Positions 16,701 through 25,610 of a DNA stretch of 64,000 bases are shown in pieces. The stretch comes from Halomonas campaniensis (GTDB lineage: Bacteria; Pseudomonadota; Gammaproteobacteria; Pseudomonadales; Halomonadaceae). A program made the translations under genes and the position numbers. The notes under the pieces were generated by a model, which saw nothing but the letters and a program-made list of their open reading frames with translations, did no database searches and was not told the origin of the DNA. Position 1 is the first letter of the stretch. Each line of letters starts with the position of its first letter. The DNA lies in contig NZ_JPUA01000003.1 of the NCBI RefSeq assembly GCF_002211105.1, forward strand, positions 62,001 to 126,000, given 5' to 3'.

Positions 16701-17717
16701 TTATGGGTGAGTAGAACCCCGTTCAATCAGGGTAGGTGAAAAACTCAGCTCTGTTGGCATTGAAGATGCGTGGGGCGCAATGCGATGCATCAAGCATTGA
16801 ACAGCCGTTTTGCCAATGGTGTCGGTAGGTTGAGCAAGCGTGGTAATACCCGGAGGAACCAAGGCGCACCAATCGAGTTCATCAATCCCCATCAAGCCTA
16901 CCTCGCCAAGTGGTAAGCCCAATTGCTGAAACAGGCGGGTCACTATTAATGTGGCATTGCCGTTACCACATAAGACGGCACAAGCTGATGGTTGGTGGGT
17001 GGCTAAAAAGCTGCTTAGCGCTTGAAGCGTTGCAGCGCTATCTGAATTAGCAAGCAGTGAGGTTGCGTATGCCAGCCCGTGCTGCTTGGCAGCGTGGCAA
17101 AAGCGGGCCAAGCGTTTTTGTCGGGTGCTTGACTGCTCGGGAGCTTCGCTGACATACAGCACGGCCTGGTAGCCTTGATCGGCTAAGTGTTCGAGCGCCA
17201 TATCAATCGCCAGGTGATTATCGAGCCCGACCACTTCCGCCGCCACATGGTCGACTTCCCGATCTAGCAGCACGATAGGGGTTCCCTGGCTGATAAAGGT
17301 GTGCAACTGACGTTCGGGGCTGCCGGAGGCATTCACCACCAGCCCTTCGACTTGGTACGCACCAAGGAGGTCTAGGTGCTGGTGCTCCTGTTTCGGGTCA
17401 TTGTCGGTATTACACACCACCAGCGAGTAGCCGTATTGGCGGCACGCTTGCTCGACACCATGGGTGATGGCTACGGAAAATGGGTTGCGAATATCGGCAA
17501 CCAACATGCCGATCAATTTAGAGCGGCCCCCTTTTAGCCCGCGTGCCATTTGATTCGGCTGGTAGCCAAGGGTACCTGCCGCATGCGCGATTCGCGCCTG
17601 AAGAGAGGGCGAGAGCCGGTCTCGCTCTTCGCCAAAATAGCGCGATACGCTGGTTTTAGAGGCACCCGCGAGGCGGGCTACTTCAATAATGGTGGAACGG
17701 CGGGAGATCGAAGACAT
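16701..17717 (-). CDS. LacI family transcriptional regulator of the kdgK operon
   Basis: 338 residues: an N-terminal LacI helix-turn-helix (IIEVARLAGASKTSVSRYF, about 9-27) with hinge region (GYQPNQMARGLKGGRSKLIG), then a periplasmic-binding-like effector domain. The start ATG is at 17717, and a palindromic site (17732-17749) directly upstream implies autoregulation. A second, nearly identical site lies before kdgK, 81 bases downstream. The effector is probably a sugar acid such as gluconate, 2-ketogluconate or KDG. It resembles the GntR/PtxS branch in its target style; no specific ortholog name is claimed. Confidence 0.92.
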   Translation of the reverse strand: MSSISRRSTIIEVARLAGASKTSVSRYFGEERDRLSPSLQARIAHAAGTLGYQPNQMARGLKGGRSKLIGMLVADIRNPFSVAITHGVEQACRQYGYSLVVCNTDNDPKQEHQHLDLLGAYQVEGLVVNASGSPERQLHTFISQGTPIVLLDREVDHVAAEVVGLDNHLAIDMALEHLADQGYQAVLYVSEAPEQSSTRQKRLARFCHAAKQHGLAYATSLLANSDSAATLQALSSFLATHQPSACAVLCGNGNATLIVTRLFQQLGLPLGEVGLMGIDELDWCALVPPGITTLAQPTDTIGKTAVQCLMHRIAPHASSMPTELSFSPTLIERGSTHP

Positions 17718-17731
17718 AAACCACTTAAGGT

Positions 17732-17749
17732 AATGGTATCGGTTCCATT
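17732..17749. promoter_or_regulatory. LacI-type operator upstream of the lacI-family gene
   Basis: AATGGTATCGGTTCCATT, 15 bases before the regulator's start codon. It is a near-palindrome centred on CG and agrees with the site before kdgK at 16 of 18 positions. Consensus of the two: AATGGTATCGKTYCCATT. Confidence 0.75.
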
Positions 17750-17817
17750 TTGAGCAATCCTATATGGCTTAGCAACGACTTTTGAGAATAGTTGTCGTTG
17801 AGCACGGTTAAGCCTCG

Positions 17818-19548
17818 CTATGCTTTTTTCATGCTCACATTGTAATCGCTTGGATTAACCGTGCCTTCTAGTCGACCTATCTGGTTAAAATCGTTACTAA
17901 ACAGCACTGTATCGATGGAAGTGTCCTTAAAAGCCAAATTTTTAACAACGTCTACTTTGCAAGGCATGCCCTTTGCATCTACATCCACAATCCAGGCTAG
18001 AAAACCGTTTGAAAACCTAGCCAGGCTACCAATAGGGTAAAGGCCAAAATGTTGGATATACTCAACCAACAATGACTTTTCATACGTTTCAGGGCGGCTG
18101 TTGACCCACCGGTAAGCATCCAGGGGTTGTTGTGGGTGCTGTCCATTGCGTTCATGGGTCAGTTTGTTGATTATTTTGATAACACTCATTAAACGAACAA
18201 TTTCTGACAACGCCTCGGCTTGAATTCCCTTGGGGTAGCCACTGCCATCGAGCCGTTCGTTTGCATTGAGGATAATGTCGCTGCACTTTGGGCTGGGTGT
18301 CCAGTCAAGAGCCGACAGTTTTTTGCTAAGGGCATCTACATGCTGCTTGAGTATCTCTGCGTGTGACGGCGACATGTGGATTTTCAGCGAGGGCAACTGT
18401 TCACTAATGAGCAGTGGTTTGCCCATGGTATGAAGTAAAGCGCCCGCTACTGCTTCCCGCGTTTTGTAGGCGTAGGGATCGCGGCTAATCAGCATCATGG
18501 CGAGTTGGCTGCCCACTTGAATGGCGTGGCGTACCCACTCCGGCTCATCGTGCAAATACGTCAGGGCATACTGTAGGGCTTTGCGGTCATGGTTGACCAT
18601 GTACAGGATGCTATCCGCACACTCATATAAAATTTCTGCTGGAAATAAATGTTTATTTTTCATAAACATCAACATGATTTGGAGCTGCTGGGCTATTTCG
18701 AGGACGCCTCTCAGTAAGGGGGTATGTTGCGTACTGACTACCTGGTCATGCTCTTCTTGACGCTGCATTTTTTTCTCTTTCGCATCGGCTATAAACAGTT
18801 TTGATCTTGCCCGCGCGTTATGTTGAGTGCCCGAGCGTAAAGCGGCCTCGAATTCAGCTTCAGCAACGTAATGGAATAGCGTTTCCGTGGAGGTGGGACT
18901 CATATCGATGAACTCTATACCAACGGCGGCATGGCCATGATTGCCAAAAGGGCGCATATGACGTATGCGCCCTTGAGTATTAAATGCCTCTCCATTTGGA
19001 AATTTTAGCGTTACGCCTGGAAGTATCTGATCGACAGACAGCGCAATGCTATCTTCGAGGCGCACATCCACCATACAGCCGCCCACTGAAAGGTTGCGCA
19101 CTTTACCTTCTATATTAAGTTCATGGGCAAACACTTCCAGGTAAACGCGAGCCTGCATGCCAAGGACAAAAGGGACTCTTAACGCACCACGGTTATCGGA
19201 GGAAAAGATCGAGTGGGGGAGTTGGCACGTTAGGTGGTAAGTGTCGGGGTCTATTTGAATAATATGAGCAGGAACGTGCTCGATATTATAAATTTCTTCA
19301 GCATCATACCCATGCCGTGAAGCTTCTATATCAAACGATATGGTGTCGTTATTTAGGTAAGGAGAGAGCGAAAGACCCGCGTACTTTATCTCTAACGTGA
19401 TTTTTCTATTATCGGGCTCAACTTTAATAGCTGTCGCCGCTATGGATTGCGCAGCTTCCTTAGAAAAAATCGTAATGGTGTGGTCTTTATCGAACAACGA
19501 TTTCATTATTTGGCTGGTAGTATTGTGAATAGTCGTATCGATAAGCAT
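17818..19548 (-). CDS. PilZ domain protein fused to a degenerate HD-GYP domain
   Basis: 576 residues. The first 110 residues resemble a YcgR-N-like lead domain. A PilZ domain follows, with both c-di-GMP-binding motifs: Arg120/Arg124 (RGALR) and N152-x-S-x-x-G157 (NLSVGG). After a charged linker (240-275) comes an HD-GYP-like region: LLHTMGK (373-379) has Thr where the metal-binding Asp should be, and the NERLDGSGYP stretch (430-439) keeps GYP but lacks the usual His pair. The downstream AD-x-x-D motif is also lost. I infer a c-di-GMP receptor with an inactive hydrolase domain, possibly acting on motility or exopolysaccharide. It appears to be monocistronic, with a GTGGA stretch as a weak ribosome site. 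Confidence 0.8.
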   Translation of the reverse strand: MLIDTTIHNTTSQIMKSLFDKDHTITIFSKEAAQSIAATAIKVEPDNRKITLEIKYAGLSLSPYLNNDTISFDIEASRHGYDAEEIYNIEHVPAHIIQIDPDTYHLTCQLPHSIFSSDNRGALRVPFVLGMQARVYLEVFAHELNIEGKVRNLSVGGCMVDVRLEDSIALSVDQILPGVTLKFPNGEAFNTQGRIRHMRPFGNHGHAAVGIEFIDMSPTSTETLFHYVAEAEFEAALRSGTQHNARARSKLFIADAKEKKMQRQEEHDQVVSTQHTPLLRGVLEIAQQLQIMLMFMKNKHLFPAEILYECADSILYMVNHDRKALQYALTYLHDEPEWVRHAIQVGSQLAMMLISRDPYAYKTREAVAGALLHTMGKPLLISEQLPSLKIHMSPSHAEILKQHVDALSKKLSALDWTPSPKCSDIILNANERLDGSGYPKGIQAEALSEIVRLMSVIKIINKLTHERNGQHPQQPLDAYRWVNSRPETYEKSLLVEYIQHFGLYPIGSLARFSNGFLAWIVDVDAKGMPCKVDVVKNLAFKDTSIDTVLFSNDFNQIGRLEGTVNPSDYNVSMKKA

Positions 19549-19910
19549 GCAAATTCCACCCTTTGTATTGTTTTTGTAAAGCTAGGTGACTTTGGTTGTC
19601 TTTTTTGATCAGCCCCCGTCGGAAATATTAATGAGATACCTGCTAATAACCTTCTAGTTGATTAGCTAGTATTCCGAAAGCATTTGCAAACCTATATCAA
19701 TAGATTTTTTTATCAGTAATCGTTTTTTGATAGTTTTTTGTTTTGTAGTGGATTGCAATGACACCAGCCAGGGTGACATTGAAAGCCAGTTTCGAGCAAA
19801 TAAGGTAACTACCCGCCTTAAATGTTGGTACGACAGCGCATATGCTGGAGTGATGATGGGAGCGATATGCATGCTCTCTGCTAGGTTGAGGAAAATATAA
19901 GGCTACTATC
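19549..19910. other. 362-base AT-rich intergenic region
   Basis: This region separates the divergent PilZ/HD-GYP and amidase genes and must contain both promoters. It is clearly more AT-rich than its surroundings, with several T-runs around 19700-19745. The short frames in it have no ribosome sites and no recognisable protein features. I found no convincing inverted repeat or promoter. Confidence 0.5.
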
Positions 19911-21428
19911 ATGCACCTTGACGAGTACCAGCAGTATGACGCGATGGGCTTAGCCGAGCTAATCCGTTGCCGTGAAGTCAGTCGGGAGGAGGTGCTTGAA
20001 GCGGCCCTAACGGCTATTGAGAAGCTTAATCCTTCATTAAATGCTTTGGTAAGAACGCGTTACGAGCGTGCCAGACAAGAGAGTCAAAAACTTCCGACTG
20101 ATACTCTATTCGGCGGAGTGCCCACCTTAAGTAAAGATCTGTTGATGGGCCTAGCCGGTGAGCCACTGGCCTTTGGAAGCGCATCTCTATCCCTGTGGTG
20201 CCCCAAGGAAGATGCGTTACTGATTCAGCGTGCAAGAGCCGCTGGCTTGGTCATCGTAGGGCAGACAGCCACACCTGAACTTGGTTTGATGGGGATTACT
20301 GAGCCGAAAGCTTATCCGCACCCCCAAAACCCTTGGCGGGCTGGGTACTCGCCTGGAGGCTCCAGTGGTGGGGCCGCGTCAGCAGTGGCGGGGGGAATCG
20401 TACCCATGGCCCTCGCCGGGGATGGTGGAGGCTCTATTCGTATTCCTGCCAGCTATTGTGGGCTCTTTGGTTTTAAGCCTTCGCGGGGCCGGGTTCCCCT
20501 CGCGCCTGCTCATGGTGAGGTATGGCAAGGTGCGGTCATTGAGCATGCCGTGACGCGTAGCGTTCGCGATAGCGCCGCCCTCCTTGAACACACCAACGGT
20601 ATGGCGGCGTCGGGGCCCTATCCGGTGCTGAAGGAAACCGGCTATGTGGCCGCGTTGTCGGTTCAGTCTCCGCCGTTGCGCATTGCCTTCTCGCTGGGTG
20701 AGCCGTTAAGCCGAGGCTTGGGAACGACGTTAAGCTGTGAGGTTCGCTTGGCGGTTGAGAAGGCGGCTACGGCGCTGGCAGCGATGGGACACGAGGTCGA
20801 GTGGTGTGACCCGCCCGTTGATGGAGAGGCGCTCGCCGATAGTTATCTCACCCTCTATTTGGGCCATTTGGCCGCGGATCTTACCTGGGTGAGTCAGCAA
20901 ACCGGGGTACCTGTCCACAAGCTCGATATTGAGCCCTCAACCCGTGCCATTGGTCGGTTAGGCACAAAGCTTTCCGCACGGGATTACGAATTGGCTAAAC
21001 GCTATTGGCATATGGCAGCCGAGCAGATGAGTCGGTTTCATCAGCGCTATGACGTCCTGATCATGCCAGTCGCCGCAGACTCAGCTCCAAAAATTGGCGA
21101 GCTTTACCCGTCAGTAGCGCGAGAGCGGATGATGGGCCTGTTGGCGATTCCGGGGTTGCCATCTCTGGCGTTGAAGGCGGGTATGCTGAAACGTTTGGCG
21201 GTAGACGCCCTCAGCCGAACGCCGTATACCCAGCTAGCCAACCTCACTGGGCAACCTGCCATGTCAGTGCCTATGCATGTAGCGGCCAACGGTTTGCCGG
21301 TTGGCGTTCAGGTGGTGGGCCGCCTTGGTGAGGATAAACAGCTGCTTCAGCTTGCTGCTGCCATGGAGCAGAATGAGACCTGGCAACACTTCTCCCCCCA
21401 GCAGGCGTTTCGCGCCCAAGCAGGGTAA
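19911..21428 (+). CDS. Amidase (amidase signature family)
   Basis: 505 residues. The Ser-cisSer-Lys triad of the amidase signature family is readable: Lys75 (PTLSKD), Ser151 (GGSSGGAAS) and Ser175 ([10 protein letters not shown]). The N-terminus ([21 protein letters not shown]) is typical of GatA-like amidases. These enzymes hydrolyse amides to carboxylate and ammonia in the cytoplasm; the true GatA role is unlikely because gatB and gatC are not adjacent. The substrate is unknown. The ribosome site is weak. The next gene (cmoM) starts about 12-35 bases after the stop, on the same strand. Confidence 0.85.
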   Translation: MHLDEYQQYDAMGLAELIRCREVSREEVLEAALTAIEKLNPSLNALVRTRYERARQESQKLPTDTLFGGVPTLSKDLLMGLAGEPLAFGSASLSLWCPKEDALLIQRARAAGLVIVGQTATPELGLMGITEPKAYPHPQNPWRAGYSPGGSSGGAASAVAGGIVPMALAGDGGGSIRIPASYCGLFGFKPSRGRVPLAPAHGEVWQGAVIEHAVTRSVRDSAALLEHTNGMAASGPYPVLKETGYVAALSVQSPPLRIAFSLGEPLSRGLGTTLSCEVRLAVEKAATALAAMGHEVEWCDPPVDGEALADSYLTLYLGHLAADLTWVSQQTGVPVHKLDIEPSTRAIGRLGTKLSARDYELAKRYWHMAAEQMSRFHQRYDVLIMPVAADSAPKIGELYPSVARERMMGLLAIPGLPSLALKAGMLKRLAVDALSRTPYTQLANLTGQPAMSVPMHVAANGLPVGVQVVGRLGEDKQLLQLAAAMEQNETWQHFSPQQAFRAQAG

Positions 21429-21442
21429 ACTACGCCGCTTTG

Positions 21443-22303
21443 ATGCGACGCTTGGTCTTATGCATGCACCCCAACGATAAATTAATCAATGCCGAATTTA
21501 AAAGCTATCAATTAACCCAGGCTGGGGATCGCTATTTTGATGGTTTAGCCGATAAGTTTTCGCGTTCGCTCTATCAAGCGCCGCGTGGCGAGCTGCGTTT
21601 AGCCATGCTGGACTATCTGTTGCCGCAAATGCTCACTTTGAGCCACCAGAAAGTACTCGATGTCGGTGGTGGTCTGGGCCAGCAAGCGGCATGGTTTGCT
21701 GAGCGTGGGCACCGGGTAACGATGGCTGAGCCTTCAGCGGATATGCTGAACTACGCAAAAACCTGGCACCGAGACGCTAAGACATTGCCGGAAGAGGCCA
21801 TCACTTACCTGCAGGCGCCGCTGCAACAGTTAACCCAGCATGTCCCAGGCTCATGGCCGCTGATTACCTGCCATGCCGTGTTGGAGTGGTTAGGTGACCC
21901 GCAAGCGGCGCTGGCTACCTTGAGTGATTTATTGGCACCGGGTGGTCAGCTTAGCTTGATGGTGTTTAACCGCGATGCGCTGCGCTTTTCCAATGTGGTC
22001 AAAGGCAATCTTGAGAAGGCGTTGAGCGACCGCTTGGCGGGGAAGGGCAAGCGCCAACGGCTGACGCCTATTTCGCCGGTTAGTCATGCCGAGATTGAGC
22101 AGTGGAGCGCGGATAACGGCTTAGTGATAGACGCCGTTGCCGGTATCCGCGTCTTTCAAGACTACTTGCGTCACTCTCCCGCCACGCCCGCAGAAACGGA
22201 AACGCTGCTGGCACTGGAGAAACAGTACTGCCGCTATGACCCCCACTGGCGGCTGGGCCGCTACCTGCTTTATACCCTAATTAAACCGGAGATCGTTGAA
22301 TGA
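21443..22303 (+). CDS. cmoM: tRNA 5-carboxymethoxyuridine methyltransferase
   Basis: About 286 residues of the class I SAM methyltransferase fold, with VLDVGGGLGQQAAWFAERGH near residues 73-92 and the CmoM-specific order HAVLEWLGDP, RVFQDYLRH and YCRYDPHWRLGRY. E. coli CmoM (SmtA) has the same blocks. It methylates the carboxyl group of cmo5U34 in certain tRNAs to give mcmo5U. The start is uncertain: an ATG at 21443, a TTG at 21440 or an ATG at 21464 are possible, and none has a good ribosome site. It overlaps rsmC by four bases (ATGA). Confidence 0.88.
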   Translation: MRRLVLCMHPNDKLINAEFKSYQLTQAGDRYFDGLADKFSRSLYQAPRGELRLAMLDYLLPQMLTLSHQKVLDVGGGLGQQAAWFAERGHRVTMAEPSADMLNYAKTWHRDAKTLPEEAITYLQAPLQQLTQHVPGSWPLITCHAVLEWLGDPQAALATLSDLLAPGGQLSLMVFNRDALRFSNVVKGNLEKALSDRLAGKGKRQRLTPISPVSHAEIEQWSADNGLVIDAVAGIRVFQDYLRHSPATPAETETLLALEKQYCRYDPHWRLGRYLLYTLIKPEIVE

Positions 22304-23304
22304 GTGCCCAAGCCCCAGCGTGCCAGCTGTTAGAGCGTCAAAAAGATAACTATGCTGCGCTGTGGGCCATTGGCCCGCCAGTCGATAGCTGGCTGATTGA
22401 TCAATCGACGGGGGTGGTCAGTGGCGATTTTGACGCACTGCGTGAGTGGCAGGCGAAAGGCAAGCAGGCCCGAACGCCTTTTGACTTAGCCGCGGGCGAG
22501 CCCTTTGGCAAAGAGATTGTGCTGTTTTGGCCGAAGGCGCACCAGTTAGGTATATGGTGGCTCAAGTGGTTATGCGAGCAGCTGCCTGAAGGGACAGCCA
22601 TTGAAATTGTCGGTGAACACCAAGGTGGCATCAAACGCGTTCCTAAGATGCTTGATGAGTTGGGTATGCCTTGGGATAAACGCGACAACGCGCGGCGCTG
22701 CTCTTTATTCGCTACGCGTACTGTTACATTGGATTCCTCCAGCGACAGCGCTTGGCAAACGTTTGAGACGTTAGGTTTAATATTACTTAGCCACCCAGGC
22801 GTATTTGGCCACGGCAAAGTGGATGAAGGCACGCTGTTACTGTTGGAGAGCTTGGAAAGTAGCTTGCCGAAAAAACCGCTCAAGGTGCTGGATATGGGCT
22901 GTGGTGACGGCATCATTAGTGCCTGGCTGGCCCAGCGCGGCCACCATGTGACCGCTGTAGACGTCAGTGCCTTTGCGGTAGAGGCGTGCAAGCGCACTTT
23001 GGCAGCAAATGGACTAGAGGGACGGGTGTTCAGCAGCGATGTATTCAGCGCGCTTGAAGGCGAGCAGTTTGACTGGATCGTTAGCAACCCGCCTTTTCAT
23101 AAAGAGCGCGACATCAGCTATGGCCCCAGCCAGCGTTTGATCAGCGCGGCGCCAGAGCATCTCAACGTGGGAGGGCGGTTGATCCTGGTAGCCAATGGCT
23201 TTTTGCCCTATCCAGACCACTTGCAGCGCGCGTTTCAGGATTTCCAGACCCTGGCGGATAACCGCCGCTTCAAGGTTTACGGTGCGATTAAGTCGGGGCG
23301 TTAG
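22300..23304 (+). CDS. rsmC: 16S rRNA (guanine1207-N2)-methyltransferase
   Basis: 334 residues (E. coli RsmC has 343), with the duplicated RsmC layout: a degenerate N-terminal methyltransferase-like half containing LFWPKAH (76-81) and a C-terminal catalytic half with LDMGCGDG (197-204) and NPPFH (263-267). It methylates G1207 of 16S rRNA in the 30S subunit. Translation is coupled to cmoM by the ATGA overlap. Pairing of two RNA methyltransferases in one operon is functionally sensible. Confidence 0.92.
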   Translation: MSAQAPACQLLERQKDNYAALWAIGPPVDSWLIDQSTGVVSGDFDALREWQAKGKQARTPFDLAAGEPFGKEIVLFWPKAHQLGIWWLKWLCEQLPEGTAIEIVGEHQGGIKRVPKMLDELGMPWDKRDNARRCSLFATRTVTLDSSSDSAWQTFETLGLILLSHPGVFGHGKVDEGTLLLLESLESSLPKKPLKVLDMGCGDGIISAWLAQRGHHVTAVDVSAFAVEACKRTLAANGLEGRVFSSDVFSALEGEQFDWIVSNPPFHKERDISYGPSQRLISAAPEHLNVGGRLILVANGFLPYPDHLQRAFQDFQTLADNRRFKVYGAIKSGR

Positions 23305-23424
23305 AGCTAACGCATAGATATTTACTCAAACTTGCCACAATCAGCTGCCGACGACCGTACCTTTAAGGACTATGATGCAAATAAGTAGTCGTTAATTTAA
23401 CGGTAGTGAGCGGGAGTGACGGAG

Positions 23425-24153
23425 ATGGCGGGAAGTACTCGAAATACGGTGGTATTGGGCAGCGCTGTTCTGCTGGGTGGGCTGCTGGCGCTGGGGTTGG
23501 TATGGAGCGGTAGCTATATCAAAGGCGCTGCGGAAGTGTGGCAGCAGTCGTCACGAAGCGTCACGGTACGCGGCTTAGCCGAGCGAGAAGTGCCAGCGGA
23601 TTTGGTGCTGTGGCCGTTCAACTACAGCGTCAGCGCCAATAGCTTGAGCGACCTTGAGCAGCAGTTAACCAACGACGAGCAGGCAATTCGCAATTTCCTG
23701 GAGGCGCAAGGGTTTGCCTCGGAGCATGTTAGTTCCACTCCGCCGCGGATTACCGACCAGTTTAGCAATCAGTACGGTGGCCAGCGCCCGGATGAGCGCT
23801 ACCGCGCGGAAGCGACGCTGCTGCTGCGCTCCCCGGATGTTGAGGGTGTCATCGAGGCGATTCCCAATGCGACCTCTCTGGTGCGAGAGGGGGTACTGCT
23901 CTCGCCCAGCTACGAATACCGCACGGAGTTTCTCTTTACCGGGCTTGACGCGATCAAACCTGAAATGATTGCGGCGGCCACGGCAGATGCGCGTAACGCA
24001 GCCCAGCAGTTTGCTGAAGATTCCGGTAGCCAGGTGGGCCAGATTCGTCAGGCGACCCAGGGCTACTTTTCCATCGAGGATTTGGACAGCTACACGCCGC
24101 AAACCAAACGTGTTCGTGTTGTCACCACCGTGGACTACGCCTTACAAGATTAG
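23425..24153 (+). CDS. SIMPL domain-containing protein (DUF541), membrane-anchored
   Basis: 242 residues from the ATG at 23425, chosen because GGGAG lies 8 bases upstream; a GTG at 23416 would add three residues but overlaps that ribosome site. A single N-terminal membrane segment (about 9-28) is followed by a periplasmic SIMPL domain (SRSVTVRGLAEREVPADLVLWPFNYSV at its start; only part quoted would be diagnostic). SIMPL proteins have no settled biochemical role; some relate to outer-membrane or stress functions. The gene stands alone, convergent with greB. Confidence 0.82.
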   Translation: MAGSTRNTVVLGSAVLLGGLLALGLVWSGSYIKGAAEVWQQSSRSVTVRGLAEREVPADLVLWPFNYSVSANSLSDLEQQLTNDEQAIRNFLEAQGFASEHVSSTPPRITDQFSNQYGGQRPDERYRAEATLLLRSPDVEGVIEAIPNATSLVREGVLLSPSYEYRTEFLFTGLDAIKPEMIAAATADARNAAQQFAEDSGSQVGQIRQATQGYFSIEDLDSYTPQTKRVRVVTTVDYALQD

Positions 24154-24164
24154 CTCTTCCAGGG

Positions 24165-24695
24165 CTAGGCGGTGTAATCAATGTTGGTAATGGTATAAAA
24201 CGTATCACCGTTAGGCGTGAGCACTTTTGCTTCATCACCCACCTGTTTGCCGAGCAGTGCTTTGGCCATGGGGGCATCGATACTGATCCAGCGCTTTTTG
24301 GTGTCGATTTCGTCGTGGCCAACGATTCTGAGGTGCACCTCACCGCCATTTTCATCCTCAAGGCTGACATAGGCGCCGAAGAAAACTTTACTGGTGTCGG
24401 CGGGAAGGCGATCAACGATTTGCAATTCATCCAAACGTTTTGTCAGGTAAGTGATGCGGGCGATAACGCGGTTCAGCTCTTTTTTGTTATAGGTGTAGTC
24501 GGCGTTTTCACTGCGGTCGCCCTGGGCTGCTGCTTCGCCGACCTTGGCAGAAATAGCCGGACGTTTGACCCGCGACAGGTGATCCAAAATAGCGCGCAAG
24601 CGAGCCGCCCCTTCTGGGGTAATCAGATTGCTCTTAGGGGCTTGACGCGGATCTTTGGCTGGATCACGCCAGCGGGTCATGTTGCGGCCTTTCAT
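24165..24695 (-). CDS. greB: Transcription elongation factor GreB
   Basis: 176 residues. The N-terminal coiled-coil domain has the acidic tip GDRSENADYTY, where the Asp and Glu reach into the RNA polymerase secondary channel, and the C-terminal FKBP-like domain ends GDTFYTITNIDY. The basic N-terminus (MTRWRDP) is characteristic of GreB rather than GreA. It stimulates transcript cleavage by backtracked polymerase. The start may be the ATG at 24680 (AAAGG upstream) rather than 24695. It is convergent with the SIMPL gene, only 11 bases apart. Confidence 0.93.
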   Translation of the reverse strand: MKGRNMTRWRDPAKDPRQAPKSNLITPEGAARLRAILDHLSRVKRPAISAKVGEAAAQGDRSENADYTYNKKELNRVIARITYLTKRLDELQIVDRLPADTSKVFFGAYVSLEDENGGEVHLRIVGHDEIDTKKRWISIDAPMAKALLGKQVGDEAKVLTPNGDTFYTITNIDYTA

Positions 24696-24878
24696 TTACC
24701 TATTCCCCTTATGTTTCGAGCTATCTACCTTACGTTAATTGCGCGAAGCAACCAAGCAGCATGCTAGTGGTAAATCATTCAAACGTTCGTTACATTTTTT
24801 GCTATATTGAGCGAGAGGCCCGCTATGGGTAGGTCTCATGAACGGTTTCAGCAGGACAACAATAATTTAGGAGTAACT

Positions 24879-25538
24879 ATGCGCAGTCTCTCTTTTTCAA
24901 TTAACGCTTTACCACGCTCATTCATCGCCGCCGTCATTGGCAGCGCGTTGATGTTGTCACCGCTTACCGCTTCTGCGTTTGAAGGTGAGCTCTTCTCGCT
25001 TAAAAACAGATGGGAGCATACCGTGACGGAACTCCCCGCCAACGAGCGGGAGCGCACGTTAAAGGCGTTGGCAGGTGAGGCGGAGCAGTTGGCCGAGCAG
25101 CACAGTGATGAAGCTGACGTACTTGTCTGGCAGGGGATTATTCTGGCTTCTTATGCCCGGGAGCGTGGCGGTTTAGGCGCGTTAGGCATCGCAGGCGATG
25201 CGCGTGATGCTTTAGAAAAGGCGATTGAACTTGACCCCCAAGGGTTGAATGGCTCTGCCTATGTGACGCTCGGTGCTCTATATGACCGCGCACCGGGGCG
25301 ACCACTCGGTTTTGGCAATAGTGATACCGCTGAGCGCATGTTCCAGCGTGCCCTGGAAATCCGCCCAGACGGTATTGATGTGAATTACTACTATGCCGCC
25401 TTCCTGAAAGAAGAGGGCAACGAGCAGGCCGCTCGCGAGCACGCCCAGCGTGCGGTTAACGGTACTGCCCGTGACAACCGGCAAGTCTCCGATGAAGCGC
25501 TACGTCGTGATGCCGAGGCGCTACTTAATCAGCTGTAA
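24879..25538 (+). CDS. Secreted TPR-repeat protein
   Basis: 219 residues from the ATG at 24879, which has AGGAG five bases upstream; the longer frame from 24807 is not supported. A signal peptide ends near residue 34 (LTASA|FEGE). The rest is helical with tetratricopeptide-like units, for example ARDALEKAIELDPQGLNGSAY and AERMFQRALEIRPDGIDVNYY, the second containing a typical TPR alanine/proline pattern. TPR proteins are protein-protein scaffolds; this one is likely periplasmic. The partner is unknown. A long hairpin follows the stop. Confidence 0.8.
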   Translation: MRSLSFSINALPRSFIAAVIGSALMLSPLTASAFEGELFSLKNRWEHTVTELPANERERTLKALAGEAEQLAEQHSDEADVLVWQGIILASYARERGGLGALGIAGDARDALEKAIELDPQGLNGSAYVTLGALYDRAPGRPLGFGNSDTAERMFQRALEIRPDGIDVNYYYAAFLKEEGNEQAAREHAQRAVNGTARDNRQVSDEALRRDAEALLNQL

Positions 25539-25553
25539 TCCCTCCGCTGAATT

Positions 25554-25608
25554 GGCATTCCCGGTGGCAAGCATTGATAATAGCGCGATTATCACCACTG
25601 GGAGTGCC
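25554..25608 (+). promoter_or_regulatory. Long hairpin covering the nudF ribosome binding site
   Basis: Outer stem 25554-25567 pairs with 25595-25608 (14 pairs, two G-U). An inner stem TGATAAT/ATTATCA (25575-25581, 25588-25594) stacks on it, with a 7-base bulge on the left side. The right arm contains GGGAG, the only ribosome site for the nudF ATG at 25611. There is no U-tract. The fold could limit nudF translation until opened. Confidence 0.5.
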
Positions 25609-25610
25609 TT

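Noticed and set aside
19666..19912. Short frames in the AT-rich gap before the amidase gene
   Set aside because: No ribosome sites and no protein-like features; the two overlapping frames are artefacts of AT-rich DNA.
22401..23087. A 228-residue open frame antisense to rsmC
   Set aside because: It lies wholly inside rsmC, has no ribosome site, and its composition (Ser/Pro-rich) is that expected from an antisense frame.
25554..25608. The nudF hairpin considered as a terminator or an integron attC site
   Set aside because: No U-tract for a terminator, and no conserved attC core sites or integrase.
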